A stretch of DNA of 64,000 nucleotides from the NCBI RefSeq assembly GCF_044762665.1, contig NZ_JBIWES010000009.1, positions 124,001-188,000 of the forward strand, written 5' to 3'. The position numbers and the translations under genes are program-made. Positions 16,646 to 25,192 of the stretch are shown in pieces. The stretch's first letter is position 1. The number at the start of each line of letters is the position of its first letter. The notes under the pieces were generated by a model, which saw only the letters and a program-made list of their open reading frames with translations, searched no databases and had not been told where the DNA came from. The stretch is from Peribacillus frigoritolerans_B (GTDB lineage Bacteria; Bacillota; Bacilli; Bacillales; DSM-1321).

Positions 16646-18922
16646 ATGAAACTGCGAAAAAATTTACAAGAAATCATCAAGGATTTAAAAACAAATGAAG
16701 ACTTTAAAGATAATATAGTACATTGGCAAGTAATTGAAGCAAAAGAGGCAAAACATGTTCCTTTTCCCGATGCAATGGATGATAAAATCAAGCATGCTCT
16801 TGAAATACGGGGGATAAATGGGTTGTATACCCATCAGGCAACTGCATTTGATGCTGCTGTCAGTGGCAATAGCCTTGTAGCGGTCACGCCTACAGCTTCT
16901 GGTAAAACATTATGCTATAATTTGCCGGTCCTTCAAAAAATACTGGAAGATGAAAAAACCAGGGCGCTTTATATTTTTCCGACAAAAGCGCTAAGCTATG
17001 ATCAAAAAAGCGAATTGAATGAAATGATCCATGAAATGGATGCTGAGATAAATAGTTATACATACGACGGGGACACACCTTCAAATATCAGGCAAAAAAT
17101 CCGCCAGGCAGGGCATATCGTGATCACCAATCCTGATATGCTCCATTCCGGAATCTTGCCCCATCATACGAAATGGGTCTCTTTGTTTGAAAACTTGAAG
17201 TATGTGGTCATCGATGAACTCCATATTTACCGCGGCGTTTTCGGAAGTCATACAGCCAACGTCATAAGAAGGTTAAAAAGGATTTGTAATTTTTATGGAA
17301 GCGACCCTGTATTCATCTGTACTTCCGCTACGATCAATAACCCAAAAGAGTTGGCAGAAGAGCTTACGGAAAAACAAATGGTCCTTATCGATAATAACGG
17401 AGCCCCGAGTGGGAAAAAGCATTTTGTGTTTTACAATCCCCCAATAGTCAATAAACCGCTGAACATACGAAGGAGTGCGGTTTTGGAGGTCAGGAAGCTG
17501 GCAAATGAATTTTTGAAAAATAAAATTCAAACCATCGTTTTTGCGCGAAGCAGGGTTCGTGTGGAAATTCTATTGACATATTTACAGGAGCTTGTGTCAA
17601 AGCAATTGGGGCCAAAATCAATCAGGGGCTATCGCGGTGGATATCTGCCAACACAGCGTAGGGAAATTGAACAAGGCCTCAGGGATGGTTCCATTTATGG
17701 AGTGGTTTCCACAAATGCACTTGAGTTGGGTGTCGATATCGGCCAGCTTCAGGTTTGCATAATGACTGGTTACCCTGGATCCATATCGAGTGCCTGGCAA
17801 CAGGCGGGAAGGGCAGGAAGAAGGCATGGGGAAGCGTTGATCATAATGGTCGGCAGTTCCAGTGCCCTTGATCAATATATCGTACAGCATCCCGATTATT
17901 TCTTTACCAGAAATCCAGAAACGGCAAGAATCAATCCGGATAATCTTTTGATCTTGGTTGATCATGTAAAATGTGCAGCATATGAACTGCCATTTAAAAA
18001 AGGCGATACCTTTGGGGAAACAGAGATTATGGATGTTCTTGAATTCCTTACAGAAGAAAGGGTCTTACACCTGAATGGGGACAGATGGCATTGGATGAAT
18101 GATGCTTTTCCCGCAAGCAATATCAGCCTGCGTTCAGCAGCACAGGAAAATGTCGTGATCATCGACCAAACGAATGCACCGGTTAATCGGGTCATCGGGG
18201 AAATGGATACGTTCAGTGCAATGACCCTTCTTCACGATGAAGCCATTTATTTGCACCAGGGAATTCAATTTCAGGTGGAAGAACTTGATTGGGATGAAAA
18301 GAAAGCTTATGTACGTGAAGTCAATGTGGACTATTATACGGATGCTAACCTTGCTGTTCAGTTGTCTGTATTGGAAGTCGATAAACAGCGAACTTTCGCT
18401 TCCACAGCAGCTGCTTTTGGTGATGTCGCAATTCGGGCAATGCCTACGATCTTCAAGAAAATCAAATTCGAAACTCATGAAAATATTGGTTCAGGGCCAA
18501 TCAGTCTCCCGGAGATGGAACTGCATACGAGTTCGGCCATGCTTTCCATGGATCCTGATATATTCAATTGGGACGAAAATCGAATAGAACAAGGAATGAT
18601 AGGTGCCTCCCATGCTCTAAATTACATGATTCCGCTATATGTCATGTGCGATCCGCATGATATTCATGTGTATCCGCAGGTTAAGGCAGCGCATAATGAA
18701 AAACCGACCATTTTCATCTATGATAGTTATCCGGGTGGCATAGGGTTAAGTGATAAAGTATATGAAAACTCTGAAGTCATCCTGCTGGAAACAATATCAA
18801 TGATCGAAAATTGCACATGTGAAAGCGGCTGTCCTTCCTGTATCGGTACGGAATCCGCAACGAAAACAGCCAAGAGTGATGCCAAACAATTATTAGGTCA
18901 ATTTTGTAAGCAAAAACATTAA
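16646..18922 (+). CDS. mrfA: Mitomycin repair helicase MrfA (YprA)
   Basis: A 758-residue superfamily 2 DNA helicase. Walker A TPTASGKT (near 80), Walker B DELHIYRG, helicase motif III CTSATINN and motif VI QQAGRAGRR are present. The C-terminal DUF1998 region ends with the zinc-binding cysteines CTCESGCPSC. B. subtilis MrfA with MrfB excises mitomycin adducts independently of UvrABC. The partner mrfB follows about 35 nt downstream, the same operon as in B. subtilis. Confidence 0.93.
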   Translation: MKLRKNLQEIIKDLKTNEDFKDNIVHWQVIEAKEAKHVPFPDAMDDKIKHALEIRGINGLYTHQATAFDAAVSGNSLVAVTPTASGKTLCYNLPVLQKILEDEKTRALYIFPTKALSYDQKSELNEMIHEMDAEINSYTYDGDTPSNIRQKIRQAGHIVITNPDMLHSGILPHHTKWVSLFENLKYVVIDELHIYRGVFGSHTANVIRRLKRICNFYGSDPVFICTSATINNPKELAEELTEKQMVLIDNNGAPSGKKHFVFYNPPIVNKPLNIRRSAVLEVRKLANEFLKNKIQTIVFARSRVRVEILLTYLQELVSKQLGPKSIRGYRGGYLPTQRREIEQGLRDGSIYGVVSTNALELGVDIGQLQVCIMTGYPGSISSAWQQAGRAGRRHGEALIIMVGSSSALDQYIVQHPDYFFTRNPETARINPDNLLILVDHVKCAAYELPFKKGDTFGETEIMDVLEFLTEERVLHLNGDRWHWMNDAFPASNISLRSAAQENVVIIDQTNAPVNRVIGEMDTFSAMTLLHDEAIYLHQGIQFQVEELDWDEKKAYVREVNVDYYTDANLAVQLSVLEVDKQRTFASTAAAFGDVAIRAMPTIFKKIKFETHENIGSGPISLPEMELHTSSAMLSMDPDIFNWDENRIEQGMIGASHALNYMIPLYVMCDPHDIHVYPQVKAAHNEKPTIFIYDSYPGGIGLSDKVYENSEVILLETISMIENCTCESGCPSCIGTESATKTAKSDAKQLLGQFCKQKH

Positions 18923-18958
18923 TAGGTTGTAGTGATAAGTGAAAAGAGGTGTAATTTT

Positions 18959-20215
18959 ATGTCTTTAAAAAATAAATTAAACCGTATGAAAACCCATATG
19001 AACCTAGGGAAACATCCTTCTCCTATACAAGTGAATGACCAGAAAGAGAATGAAGAAATTCCCTACTTTGAAAAGTGGCTGGAGAACGATACCGTTTCCT
19101 TTCATTTCGATGGTGACTATTGTTTCATTAGGGAAGTCCGCTACCCTATAAATCACAAACACGGGTTATATGCATTTTCCGAACTGAAAAAGGTCGTAAA
19201 AGAGTGGAATCAAACTTCACTGGAGCATCCACTCTCCGCCAGGGGCGTTAAAAGTGAAGATCTGTTTTTCTTCGATACGGAAACGACAGGCCTTGGAGGC
19301 GGAGCGGGCAATACCATTTTTTTACTTGGTTATGCGTATTTAGAAGGTGAAGAAGTTGTCGTGAAACAACATATCCTTCCACAGCCCGGAAGTGAAATCC
19401 CGCTTTATCAAAGCTTTCTTGAAAATATTAATTACGAAACGCTTGTCACATATAATGGTAAATCCTTTGATTGGCACCAGCTAAAAACAAGACATACCTT
19501 GATAAAAGAACATGTACCAAAATTACCGGAGTTCGGACATTTCGATTTGTATCATGCTTCAAGACGCCTTTGGAGAAACAAATTGGAGCGAGTGAAGTTA
19601 TCAGCGGTCGAAACAGATATTCTAGGTGTACATAGAGAAGATGATATTCCTGGATATTTGGCGCCGATGATTTATTTTGATTTTGTTGAGAGGAAGAATC
19701 CGGAAATTCTGTTTGGGATCATGAAGCATAATGAATTGGATATCTTATCACTGATCACATTGTATATTCATTTGTCCCGAAAAATCCTCCAAATCGATGG
19801 ATATACGGAAGAGTCCATGGAAATTGCACGGTGGCTCGATTATTTGGGGAAAAAAGAGGAGTCAGTAGAGACATATCAAAAAATATTGGAAGCGGGCAGT
19901 CAGGAAGATCGGATAATGGCTGGCCATGCTTTAGCCTTCCAGAAAAAGAGGCTAAAACAATTCAATGAAGCTTTGGAGATTTGGAAGGATGTCGCCTTAA
20001 AAGGGAATGTGCAAATGAGGATACAGGCACAGATTGAATGTGCAAAATTATACGAACATCAATTTAAGGAAGTCGGTCAAGCTCTAAAATGTTCAATGAT
20101 CGCCCATCAAGAGATGGTAAGGGAAGGGATCGCTCCGGGAAAAAAACGATTGGAATTGGAAAAGAGGATTCGGCGGCTCGAAATGAAAGAGGATTCAAAG
20201 GATATTTCTGTCTAA
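18959..20215 (+). CDS. mrfB: Mitomycin repair exonuclease MrfB (YprB)
   Basis: A 418-residue protein with an N-terminal RNase-H-like DEDD 3'-5' exonuclease domain (about 100-270; FFDTETTGLGGGAGNTIFL carries the first acidic pair, HNELDILSLI the last Asp) and C-terminal TPR-like helices. It works with MrfA in adduct repair. The ATG at 18959 is preferred: AGAGGTG lies 7 nt upstream, and a GTG 27 nt earlier has no such site. About 175 nt of non-coding DNA follow before the next small gene. Confidence 0.9.
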   Translation: MSLKNKLNRMKTHMNLGKHPSPIQVNDQKENEEIPYFEKWLENDTVSFHFDGDYCFIREVRYPINHKHGLYAFSELKKVVKEWNQTSLEHPLSARGVKSEDLFFFDTETTGLGGGAGNTIFLLGYAYLEGEEVVVKQHILPQPGSEIPLYQSFLENINYETLVTYNGKSFDWHQLKTRHTLIKEHVPKLPEFGHFDLYHASRRLWRNKLERVKLSAVETDILGVHREDDIPGYLAPMIYFDFVERKNPEILFGIMKHNELDILSLITLYIHLSRKILQIDGYTEESMEIARWLDYLGKKEESVETYQKILEAGSQEDRIMAGHALAFQKKRLKQFNEALEIWKDVALKGNVQMRIQAQIECAKLYEHQFKEVGQALKCSMIAHQEMVREGIAPGKKRLELEKRIRRLEMKEDSKDISV

Positions 20216-20279
20216 AATAAAGGAATGAGAATGGTCTTTTAGTGCAAAAGGCTGAAAATAAAAAATATGTATACAATTA

Positions 20280-20308
20280 TTGTAGCCTTCAACTATTGTG
20301 TGTAAAAT
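20280..20308 (+). promoter_or_regulatory. Sigma-A-like promoter of the 31-residue membrane peptide
   Basis: TTGTAG (20280-20285), a 17-nt spacer and TAAAAT (20303-20308), about 80 nt upstream of the small ORF. Confidence 0.45.
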
Positions 20309-20390
20309 GGAAAGAGTTGAGGGTGAAATTCCAAGCGTTCATTTCATACCTTTACATCAAATAAAATTAAGGTGAAAGCGGAGCGGAGAA

Positions 20391-20486
20391 ATGTATAAAA
20401 CGACTTTATTTCTATTTTTTGTTGTCCTTTGTTTAACGATTGTTTTATTTACTTCATTAAAAGACAGTCTCTATTCCTTTTTGTAG
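20391..20486 (+). CDS. Possible 31-residue single-pass membrane peptide
   Basis: A short frame beginning MYKTTLFLFFVVLCLTIVLF, then a short polar tail and TAG. GCGGAG lies 7 nt before the ATG and a plausible promoter is at 20280. It would be one hydrophobic helix with almost no soluble part. No homologue recognised. The gap 20216-20668 otherwise holds only the promoters listed. Confidence 0.4.
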   Translation: MYKTTLFLFFVVLCLTIVLFTSLKDSLYSFL

Positions 20487-20593
20487 AAAATTATCCTCTG
20501 TACATTTGAAGATAGCATTAATATAAATAGTGTACTTATCGACAGCCATACATCGTTTTATACTTATTCTGTATAATTAGGTCATTTCATCAG

Positions 20594-20622
20594 TACACGT
20601 ATCCCCTTTTTTTCATAGTCTG
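20594..20622 (+). promoter_or_regulatory. Sigma-K-like promoter of the coat gene
   Basis: TACA (20594-20597) fits the -35 mACm, then 16 nt and CATAGTCTG (20614-20622), one mismatch from CATAnnnTA. It would start transcription about 40 nt upstream of a coat gene, as expected for mother-cell expression. Confidence 0.45.
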
Positions 20623-20668
20623 TAATGGTAAGGCTAAACTTATCATGATGAAAGGGGACGTATTATAA

Positions 20669-21172
20669 ATGTATTTTCGTAATTGTGGAGGAAATAAACC
20701 CCATGTAATGGGCGCATCCAACAATGTAATGGGCGCATCCAACAATGTAATGGGCGCATCCGACAATGTAATGGGAGCATACGGGAACGCACCTGGAGTA
20801 ATGGGCGCATCAACCGGTAAACACCCCAACAACGTAATGGGAGCGTCAACCGGTAAAAACTCTAACGTAATGGGAGCCTTTAGTCCGATGGCTGTGTCTC
20901 CAGCGCAATATGGCCCAACACAAACATCTCCATCTCAAGTTGCCCCAGCGCAAGTCTCTCCAACACAGCAATATGTCAATACGAATGTATCGAACACAGT
21001 GATTCCTGTCGTTCATCCATCACATACTACAAATGTCAATAAACATGTGAACACGTTTAAGCATTATTTCCCACATACTCAATCCGTGGTGAATGAGTGC
21101 TATAATCAACACTTGATATGTGGAAGGCCGCCGCAAAACCCATGCTGTCCACCTAGGCATTTCGGATACTAA
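20669..21172 (+). CDS. cotD: CotD-family inner spore coat protein with N-terminal VMGAS repeats
   Basis: A 167-residue protein. The N-terminal 70 residues hold seven Val-Met-Gly-Ala units, mostly VMGAS, separated by Asn-rich linkers. The middle is a Pro/Gln/Ser tract (SPAQYGPTQTSPSQVAPAQ). The C-terminal 65 residues are CotD-like: His-rich, with Tyr and Cys (VNKHVNTFKHYFPHTQSVVN, NPCCPPRHFGY). B. subtilis CotD is only about 75 residues, so the repeat region is an extension. GAAAGGGGACG precedes the ATG. Confidence 0.8.
   Translation: MYFRNCGGNKPHVMGASNNVMGASNNVMGASDNVMGAYGNAPGVMGASTGKHPNNVMGASTGKNSNVMGAFSPMAVSPAQYGPTQTSPSQVAPAQVSPTQQYVNTNVSNTVIPVVHPSHTTNVNKHVNTFKHYFPHTQSVVNECYNQHLICGRPPQNPCCPPRHFGY
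20704..20880 (+). repeat. In-frame VMGAS-type repeats (21-bp units) in the coat gene
   Basis: The unit AAYGTAATGGGNGCATCC plus a short linker recurs seven times. The first three copies are separated by exactly 21 bp and nearly identical in DNA, a sign of recent tandem duplication. Confidence 0.85.
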
Positions 21173-21177
21173 AAAAT

Positions 21178-21203
21178 AAGGGCTTATTAAGCCCTTGTTT
21201 TCT
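21178..21203 (+). terminator. Terminator of the coat gene
   Basis: 8-bp stem AAGGGCTT / AAGCCCTT with a 3-nt loop and a T-rich tail. Confidence 0.7.
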
Positions 21204-21237
21204 TACATAACATGTTAAAAGGGAGATTGACTATGCA

Positions 21238-21789
21238 ATGAAGGTTTTGTATATGACGGGCTACAAAGCTTTTGAATTCGGGATATTCAAAAATGACCAT
21301 GAAGCCGTAAAATATATAAAAAAAGCGATGAAACAGCGTCTCCTGCCATTGGTGGAAGATGGGCTGGAATGGGTGATCATCTCAGGTCAGTTGGGTACGG
21401 AATTATGGGGTGCCGAAGTGGTTTTCGAATTACAGGAAGATTATCATCAGCTTAAATTAGGGGTGCTTACTCCTTTCCTGAAACAGGAAGAGTCATGGAA
21501 CGAGACGAATCAAGAGTTTTACCGATCCATATTGGCCCGTGCAGATTTTGTTGAGTCCATTTTCAACAAACCTTATGAAGGGCCGGAACAGCTTAAAATC
21601 AAAAATAGGTACATGGTCCATAAAAGCGATGCTATGCTCATCATTTTCGAAGCCGAAAAAGAAGGGTCAGCCCGATATCCATATTTCGAGGCGATGAAAA
21701 AAGCCGAAACACAGCCATACCCCATCTTTCAGATAAACTTTGATGATCTGCAACTGGCTGCGGAAGAAGCGAGCTGGTCCGAAGAATGA
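21238..21789 (+). CDS. ypsA: YpsA, SLOG-superfamily protein
   Basis: A 183-residue DUF1273 protein with a SLOG/Rossmann-like nucleotide-binding fold: MKVLYMTGYKAFEFGIF at the N-terminus and ISGQLGTELWGAEV as the Gly-rich loop. B. subtilis and S. aureus YpsA affect cell division, and the gene nearly always precedes gpsB, as here. An upstream ATG out of frame overlaps the start (ATGCAATGA). The ribosome site is GGGAGATTGACT. Confidence 0.93.
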   Translation: MKVLYMTGYKAFEFGIFKNDHEAVKYIKKAMKQRLLPLVEDGLEWVIISGQLGTELWGAEVVFELQEDYHQLKLGVLTPFLKQEESWNETNQEFYRSILARADFVESIFNKPYEGPEQLKIKNRYMVHKSDAMLIIFEAEKEGSARYPYFEAMKKAETQPYPIFQINFDDLQLAAEEASWSEE

Positions 21790-21992
21790 CGGTGTGAAAA
21801 TAATTATGGATTAAAAGTTGTTTCTAAAGCATATTCATATTATTATGAAATTTAGATACAGATTTAATGGGAATACATATCGTTCACTGAAACAGTAAGC
21901 ATACAAAAAGGTGTTTCATTGACAAACCCAAACAGATTTGAAAAAATAATAAAAAGTCGATTGTATTGGCGAAAGTATTGAGGTGAAGTCTT

Positions 21993-22304
21993 ATGCTATC
22001 CGATAAGATAAAATTAACGGCTAAAGATATTCTTGAAAAAGATTTTAAAACAGCCATGCGCGGTTATAAACCTGAAGATGTGGATCAATTCCTGGATTTG
22101 ATCATTAAAGATTATGAAGTGTTCCATCAGGAAATTGAAGATCTTAAACAAGAAAATCTTAAATTGAAAAAACAAGCCGAAGAGAGTACAAAACGTCCAA
22201 ATCAACCTGCTCCAAGTGCCACTCCGGGAACCACTAATTTTGACATCCTAAAACGGTTATCCAACTTGGAAAAGCACGTTTTTGGTAACAAGCTTTTTGA
22301 CTGA
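21993..22304 (+). CDS. gpsB: Cell-division regulator GpsB
   Basis: A 103-residue DivIVA-like protein that recruits and shuttles PBP1 between septum and lateral wall, and in some species stimulates a Ser/Thr kinase. The N-terminal DivIVA domain KLTAKDILEKDFKTAMRGYK with GYKPEDVDQFLD binds the PBP tail. A coiled coil (about 40-70) follows, and the C-terminus FDILKRLSNLEKHVFG is the hexamerisation helix. A TTGACA box at 21919 may belong to its promoter but has no convincing -10. Confidence 0.95.
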   Translation: MLSDKIKLTAKDILEKDFKTAMRGYKPEDVDQFLDLIIKDYEVFHQEIEDLKQENLKLKKQAEESTKRPNQPAPSATPGTTNFDILKRLSNLEKHVFGNKLFD

Positions 22305-22339
22305 GGTTTTGCATTGTAAAAGTGAAAATTATTTTGGTA

Positions 22340-22368
22340 TTGTGTTTTCATGAATAATGGGGTATAAT
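22340..22368 (+). promoter_or_regulatory. Promoter of rnpB
   Basis: TTGTGT (22340-22345), a 17-nt spacer and TATAAT (22363-22368), just ahead of the RNA 5' end. Confidence 0.7.
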
Positions 22369-22374
22369 CAATTA

Positions 22375-22790
22375 TGTTATGTTAACGTTTGGGTAATTGC
22401 TGCTGCATTTATGCAGTAGAGGAAAGTCCATGCTCGCACGGACTGCGATGTCCGTAGTGTTCGTGCCTGGCGAAAAAATAAGCTTGGGCAGCAATCTTGG
22501 ATTGCTGACGGCTGGGAAAATGCCTAAGTCCTTTTGGATATGGCATGAATACCTATAAAAGTGCCACAGTGACGTAGCCTTTACAGAAATGTAAAGGGTG
22601 GAACGAGGTAAACCCCACGAGCGAGAAACCCAAATTAATGGTAGGGGCGCTTTCTTCCTTGGAAATGAACGAGGAGAAGGACAGAAGCACATGCTTCTGT
22701 AGATAGATGATTACCGCCGAAGTACGAGACGCGAGTCGCTTGCAGTACTGAGGAACAAAACATGGCTTACAAAACGTTATCATATTACAC
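22375..22790 (+). ncRNA. rnpB: RNase P RNA, type B
   Basis: The catalytic RNA of tRNA 5' maturation. Hallmarks of the Bacillus type-B molecule are present in order: AACGTTTGGGTAATTGCTG at the 5' end, GAGGAAAGTCCATGCTCGCA, the AAAGTGCCACAGTGACG block, TGGAACGAGGTAAACCC, the CGAGCGAGAAACCC element, GTAGATAGATGATTACCG and the 3' ACAAAACATGGCTTACAAAA whose ACGTT pairs back to the 5' end. Ends are approximate. It lies downstream of gpsB as in B. subtilis. Confidence 0.96.
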
Positions 22791-22800
22791 CAAAAGCACA

Positions 22801-22828
22801 ACTCTCCTTTTTAAAGGGGAGTTTTTGT
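22801..22828 (+). terminator. Terminator of rnpB
   Basis: 10-bp stem ACTCTCCTTT / AAAGGGGAGT (one G-U pair) followed by five T residues. The following gap to 23421 (about 590 bp) shows no gene, RNA or repeat that I can support. Confidence 0.88.
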
Positions 22829-23421
22829 TTATGGAGATTGCCCTATTTATAAAAAAATTGGGCATTTCCATTTATTTTTCGTATTCTCAAACACCGCTGT
22901 GTTAAACTTAGAACTTGGCAAGTTTTTCATTCCATTCGAAAAGGGTAAAGAGGAAAGAAAATGGCTTGAATGAGGGCCGACGGAACCGTTTTTAAAAATA
23001 GTCTTGGAATGTTAAGCATTTCCTTGATTCTGGGTATCCTATTTATAAAGGTTCCTTAACTCTTATGTTAGCCCTAAAATGAAGGTAACAAGCCAGATAA
23101 CTTCAAATCACAGGATAATGGATGAGGATCATACATAATTGGTTGTGATTTCAATCATATAGTTGCAACGTGTTTCTTAAGATGCAGTGATAATTGAATA
23201 AAGCGTTACTTCATGGTAGTTAATAAATGTTCCCGCTATATGATGATCATGATATAAGCTAGGCAAACAATGAAGAATTCTAACTACAATATAAAAAGGC
23301 GGTGGACCTTTTAAATAAGGTTTACATGTAAAAAATCAATGCCTGATTCTTAAATACATAAATGAAGAAATTCGGAAAAGGTGCCATTGATTTGGATTAA
23401 TGGAAAGAAGGTGCAGAGTTA

Positions 23422-24570
23422 ATGAAACAATTCGATATTATCGCAACATCAGCAATGGGATTGGAATCAATTGTTGCCAAGGAGGTTCGGGATCTTGGTT
23501 ACGATTGTCAAGTTGAAAATGGTAAAATTACCTATAAAGGGGACCAATCAGCCATTGCCCGCTCTAATTTATGGCTGCGCAGTGCCGATAGGGTGAAAAT
23601 AAAAGTCGCTGAATTTAAAGCATATTCATTTGATGAGTTGTTTGAAAAAACAAAGGCATTGAATTGGGAAGATTACTTATCAGCCGATGTCGAGTTCCCC
23701 GTGAGTGGAAAATCCGTCAAGTCAAAGCTTTACAGTGTCCCTGATTGTCAGGCTATTGTCAAAAAGGCGATTGTTGATAGATTGAAAAGTAAATATAAGC
23801 AAGTGTCTTGGTTTGCAGAGACTGGTCCTTTGTTTAAAATTGAAGTGTCTATTTTAAAAGATGTTGTGACACTTACCATAGACACTTCAGGTGCAGGTTT
23901 GCATAAACGGGGATATCGAACCGGGCAGGGGGAGGCACCCCTTAAAGAAACATTGGCGGCTGCGTTAATCATGCTGACCAATTGGAAACCGGATAAACCT
24001 TTCATAGATCCATTTTGTGGATCTGGAACGATTCCCATCGAGGCGGCCTTAATTGGACAGAATATAGCACCTGGGTTTAACAGGGAATTCGTATCTGAAA
24101 CTTGGTCATGGATGGACAGCAAGGTTTGGGATGAAGCACGGATCGAGGCTGAAGATTTAGCCGATTATGATCAGTACCTGGACATAACCGGTTGTGATAT
24201 TGACCATCGAATGGTCGATATAGCTAAAGCGAATAGTTTTGAAGCCGGTCTTGGTGATTTGATTGAATTCAAACAAATGCAGGTGAGGGATATCTCGACC
24301 AGGAAAGAGTATGGTGTCATTGTCGGGAACCCGCCTTATGGAGAACGTCTTGGTGAGAAAAAAGCGGTTGAGCAGATGTATAGAGAAATGGGCCAGGCCT
24401 TCAAGAAGCTTGATACATGGTCAGTATACATGATTACCTCGAATCCTGACTTCGAACAGCATTACGGTAAGCCTGCAACGAAAAAAAGGAAATTGTTCAA
24501 TGGTTTCATCCGTGCGGACCTTTATCAATATTGGGGGAAAAGGCCGCCAAGACAGCCTGAAGGTGAATAA
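23422..24570 (+). CDS. ypsC: THUMP-domain rRNA methyltransferase (YpsC/RlmL-like)
   Basis: A 382-residue class I SAM-dependent RNA methyltransferase. A THUMP RNA-binding domain covers about 45-155. The methyltransferase core follows with the SAM-loop FIDPFCGSGTIPIEAALIG and the N6/N2-methylating NPPYGERLG motif. It resembles the N-terminal half of E. coli RlmL (m2G2445 of 23S rRNA), so that is the likely target. It lies downstream of rnpB as in B. subtilis. Confidence 0.92.
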   Translation: MKQFDIIATSAMGLESIVAKEVRDLGYDCQVENGKITYKGDQSAIARSNLWLRSADRVKIKVAEFKAYSFDELFEKTKALNWEDYLSADVEFPVSGKSVKSKLYSVPDCQAIVKKAIVDRLKSKYKQVSWFAETGPLFKIEVSILKDVVTLTIDTSGAGLHKRGYRTGQGEAPLKETLAAALIMLTNWKPDKPFIDPFCGSGTIPIEAALIGQNIAPGFNREFVSETWSWMDSKVWDEARIEAEDLADYDQYLDITGCDIDHRMVDIAKANSFEAGLGDLIEFKQMQVRDISTRKEYGVIVGNPPYGERLGEKKAVEQMYREMGQAFKKLDTWSVYMITSNPDFEQHYGKPATKKRKLFNGFIRADLYQYWGKRPPRQPEGE

Positions 24571-24727
24571 GTAGGTAGAATATAACGGAGGATTTTGCTA
24601 CTCAGGACGATTTATTCATAATAGGTTCCAGTCTTGCTTATCATTTCCTTTTCTGTTATTCTAATAATGAATTATTTTTGTTCAGATTTAAGGAATACCT
24701 TAATATTCTTTTGAGCAAGGATAGTAA

Positions 24728-24733
24728 TATAAT
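24728..24733 (+). promoter_or_regulatory. -10 box of the cold-shock gene
   Basis: TATAAT, 31 nt before the cspD start. The nearby TTGAGC at 24711 is too close (11 nt) to serve as -35, so the promoter is incompletely recognised. Confidence 0.35.
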
Positions 24734-24763
24734 GTGTGGAGAACACACTAGGAGGCAACAAAA

Positions 24764-24964
24764 ATGGAACAAGGTAAAGTAAAATGGTTTAACGCAGAAA
24801 AAGGTTTTGGATTCATCGAACGTGAAGGTGGAGACGATGTATTCGTACATTTCTCAGCTATCCAAGGCGAAGGTTTCAAAACACTTGAAGAAGGCCAAGA
24901 TGTTACATTTGATGTAGAACAAGGTCAACGTGGACCACAAGCATCAAACGTAAACAAAGCTTAA
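24764..24964 (+). CDS. cspD: Cold-shock protein CspD-like
   Basis: A 66-residue single-domain RNA chaperone. RNP1 (KGFGFIER) and RNP2 (VFVHFSAI) are intact, and the start MEQGKVKWFNAEKGFGFIE matches Bacillus CspD. AGGAGG lies 9 nt before the ATG. The 5' leader appears short, unlike the long cold-responsive leader of some csp genes. Confidence 0.96.
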   Translation: MEQGKVKWFNAEKGFGFIEREGGDDVFVHFSAIQGEGFKTLEEGQDVTFDVEQGQRGPQASNVNKA

Positions 24965-24984
24965 TTCAACCCTATATTATTTAC

Positions 24985-25018
24985 AGACAGGCTCTCTTTT
25001 GGAGCCTGTCTTTTATTT
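24985..25018 (+). terminator. Terminator of cspD
   Basis: 10-bp stem AGACAGGCTC / GAGCCTGTCT followed by TTTATTTT. Confidence 0.92.
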
Positions 25019-25095
25019 TACGAATTGGGCAACCAGGCAGCATACATAGAAAAACATACATAATACGTTTCATTTTCTAATGGTTGGTAAATACC

Positions 25096-25124
25096 TTGAC
25101 TATTAATGTGAAATAAAGGATAAT
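25096..25124 (+). promoter_or_regulatory. Sigma-A promoter of ypvA
   Basis: TTGACT (25096-25101), a 17-nt spacer and GATAAT (25119-25124), about 70 nt before the gene. Confidence 0.7.
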
Positions 25125-25192
25125 ATACTTTTGCCTAAGATTATAATGATTCGGATTCTATATACTGATGATAGATAAAAGGGGAGACCAGG

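Noticed and set aside
20704..20880. Regular spaced repeats resembling a CRISPR array
   Set aside because: Units are in frame, adjacent and coding for VMGAS. No spacer diversity, no cas genes.
22850..23421. Possible regulatory RNA in the gap before ypsC
   Set aside because: No T-box, riboswitch core, terminator or conserved frame could be recognised.
24711..24733. TTGAGC/TATAAT as a full promoter for cspD
   Set aside because: Only 11 nt separate the boxes, too short for sigma-A.
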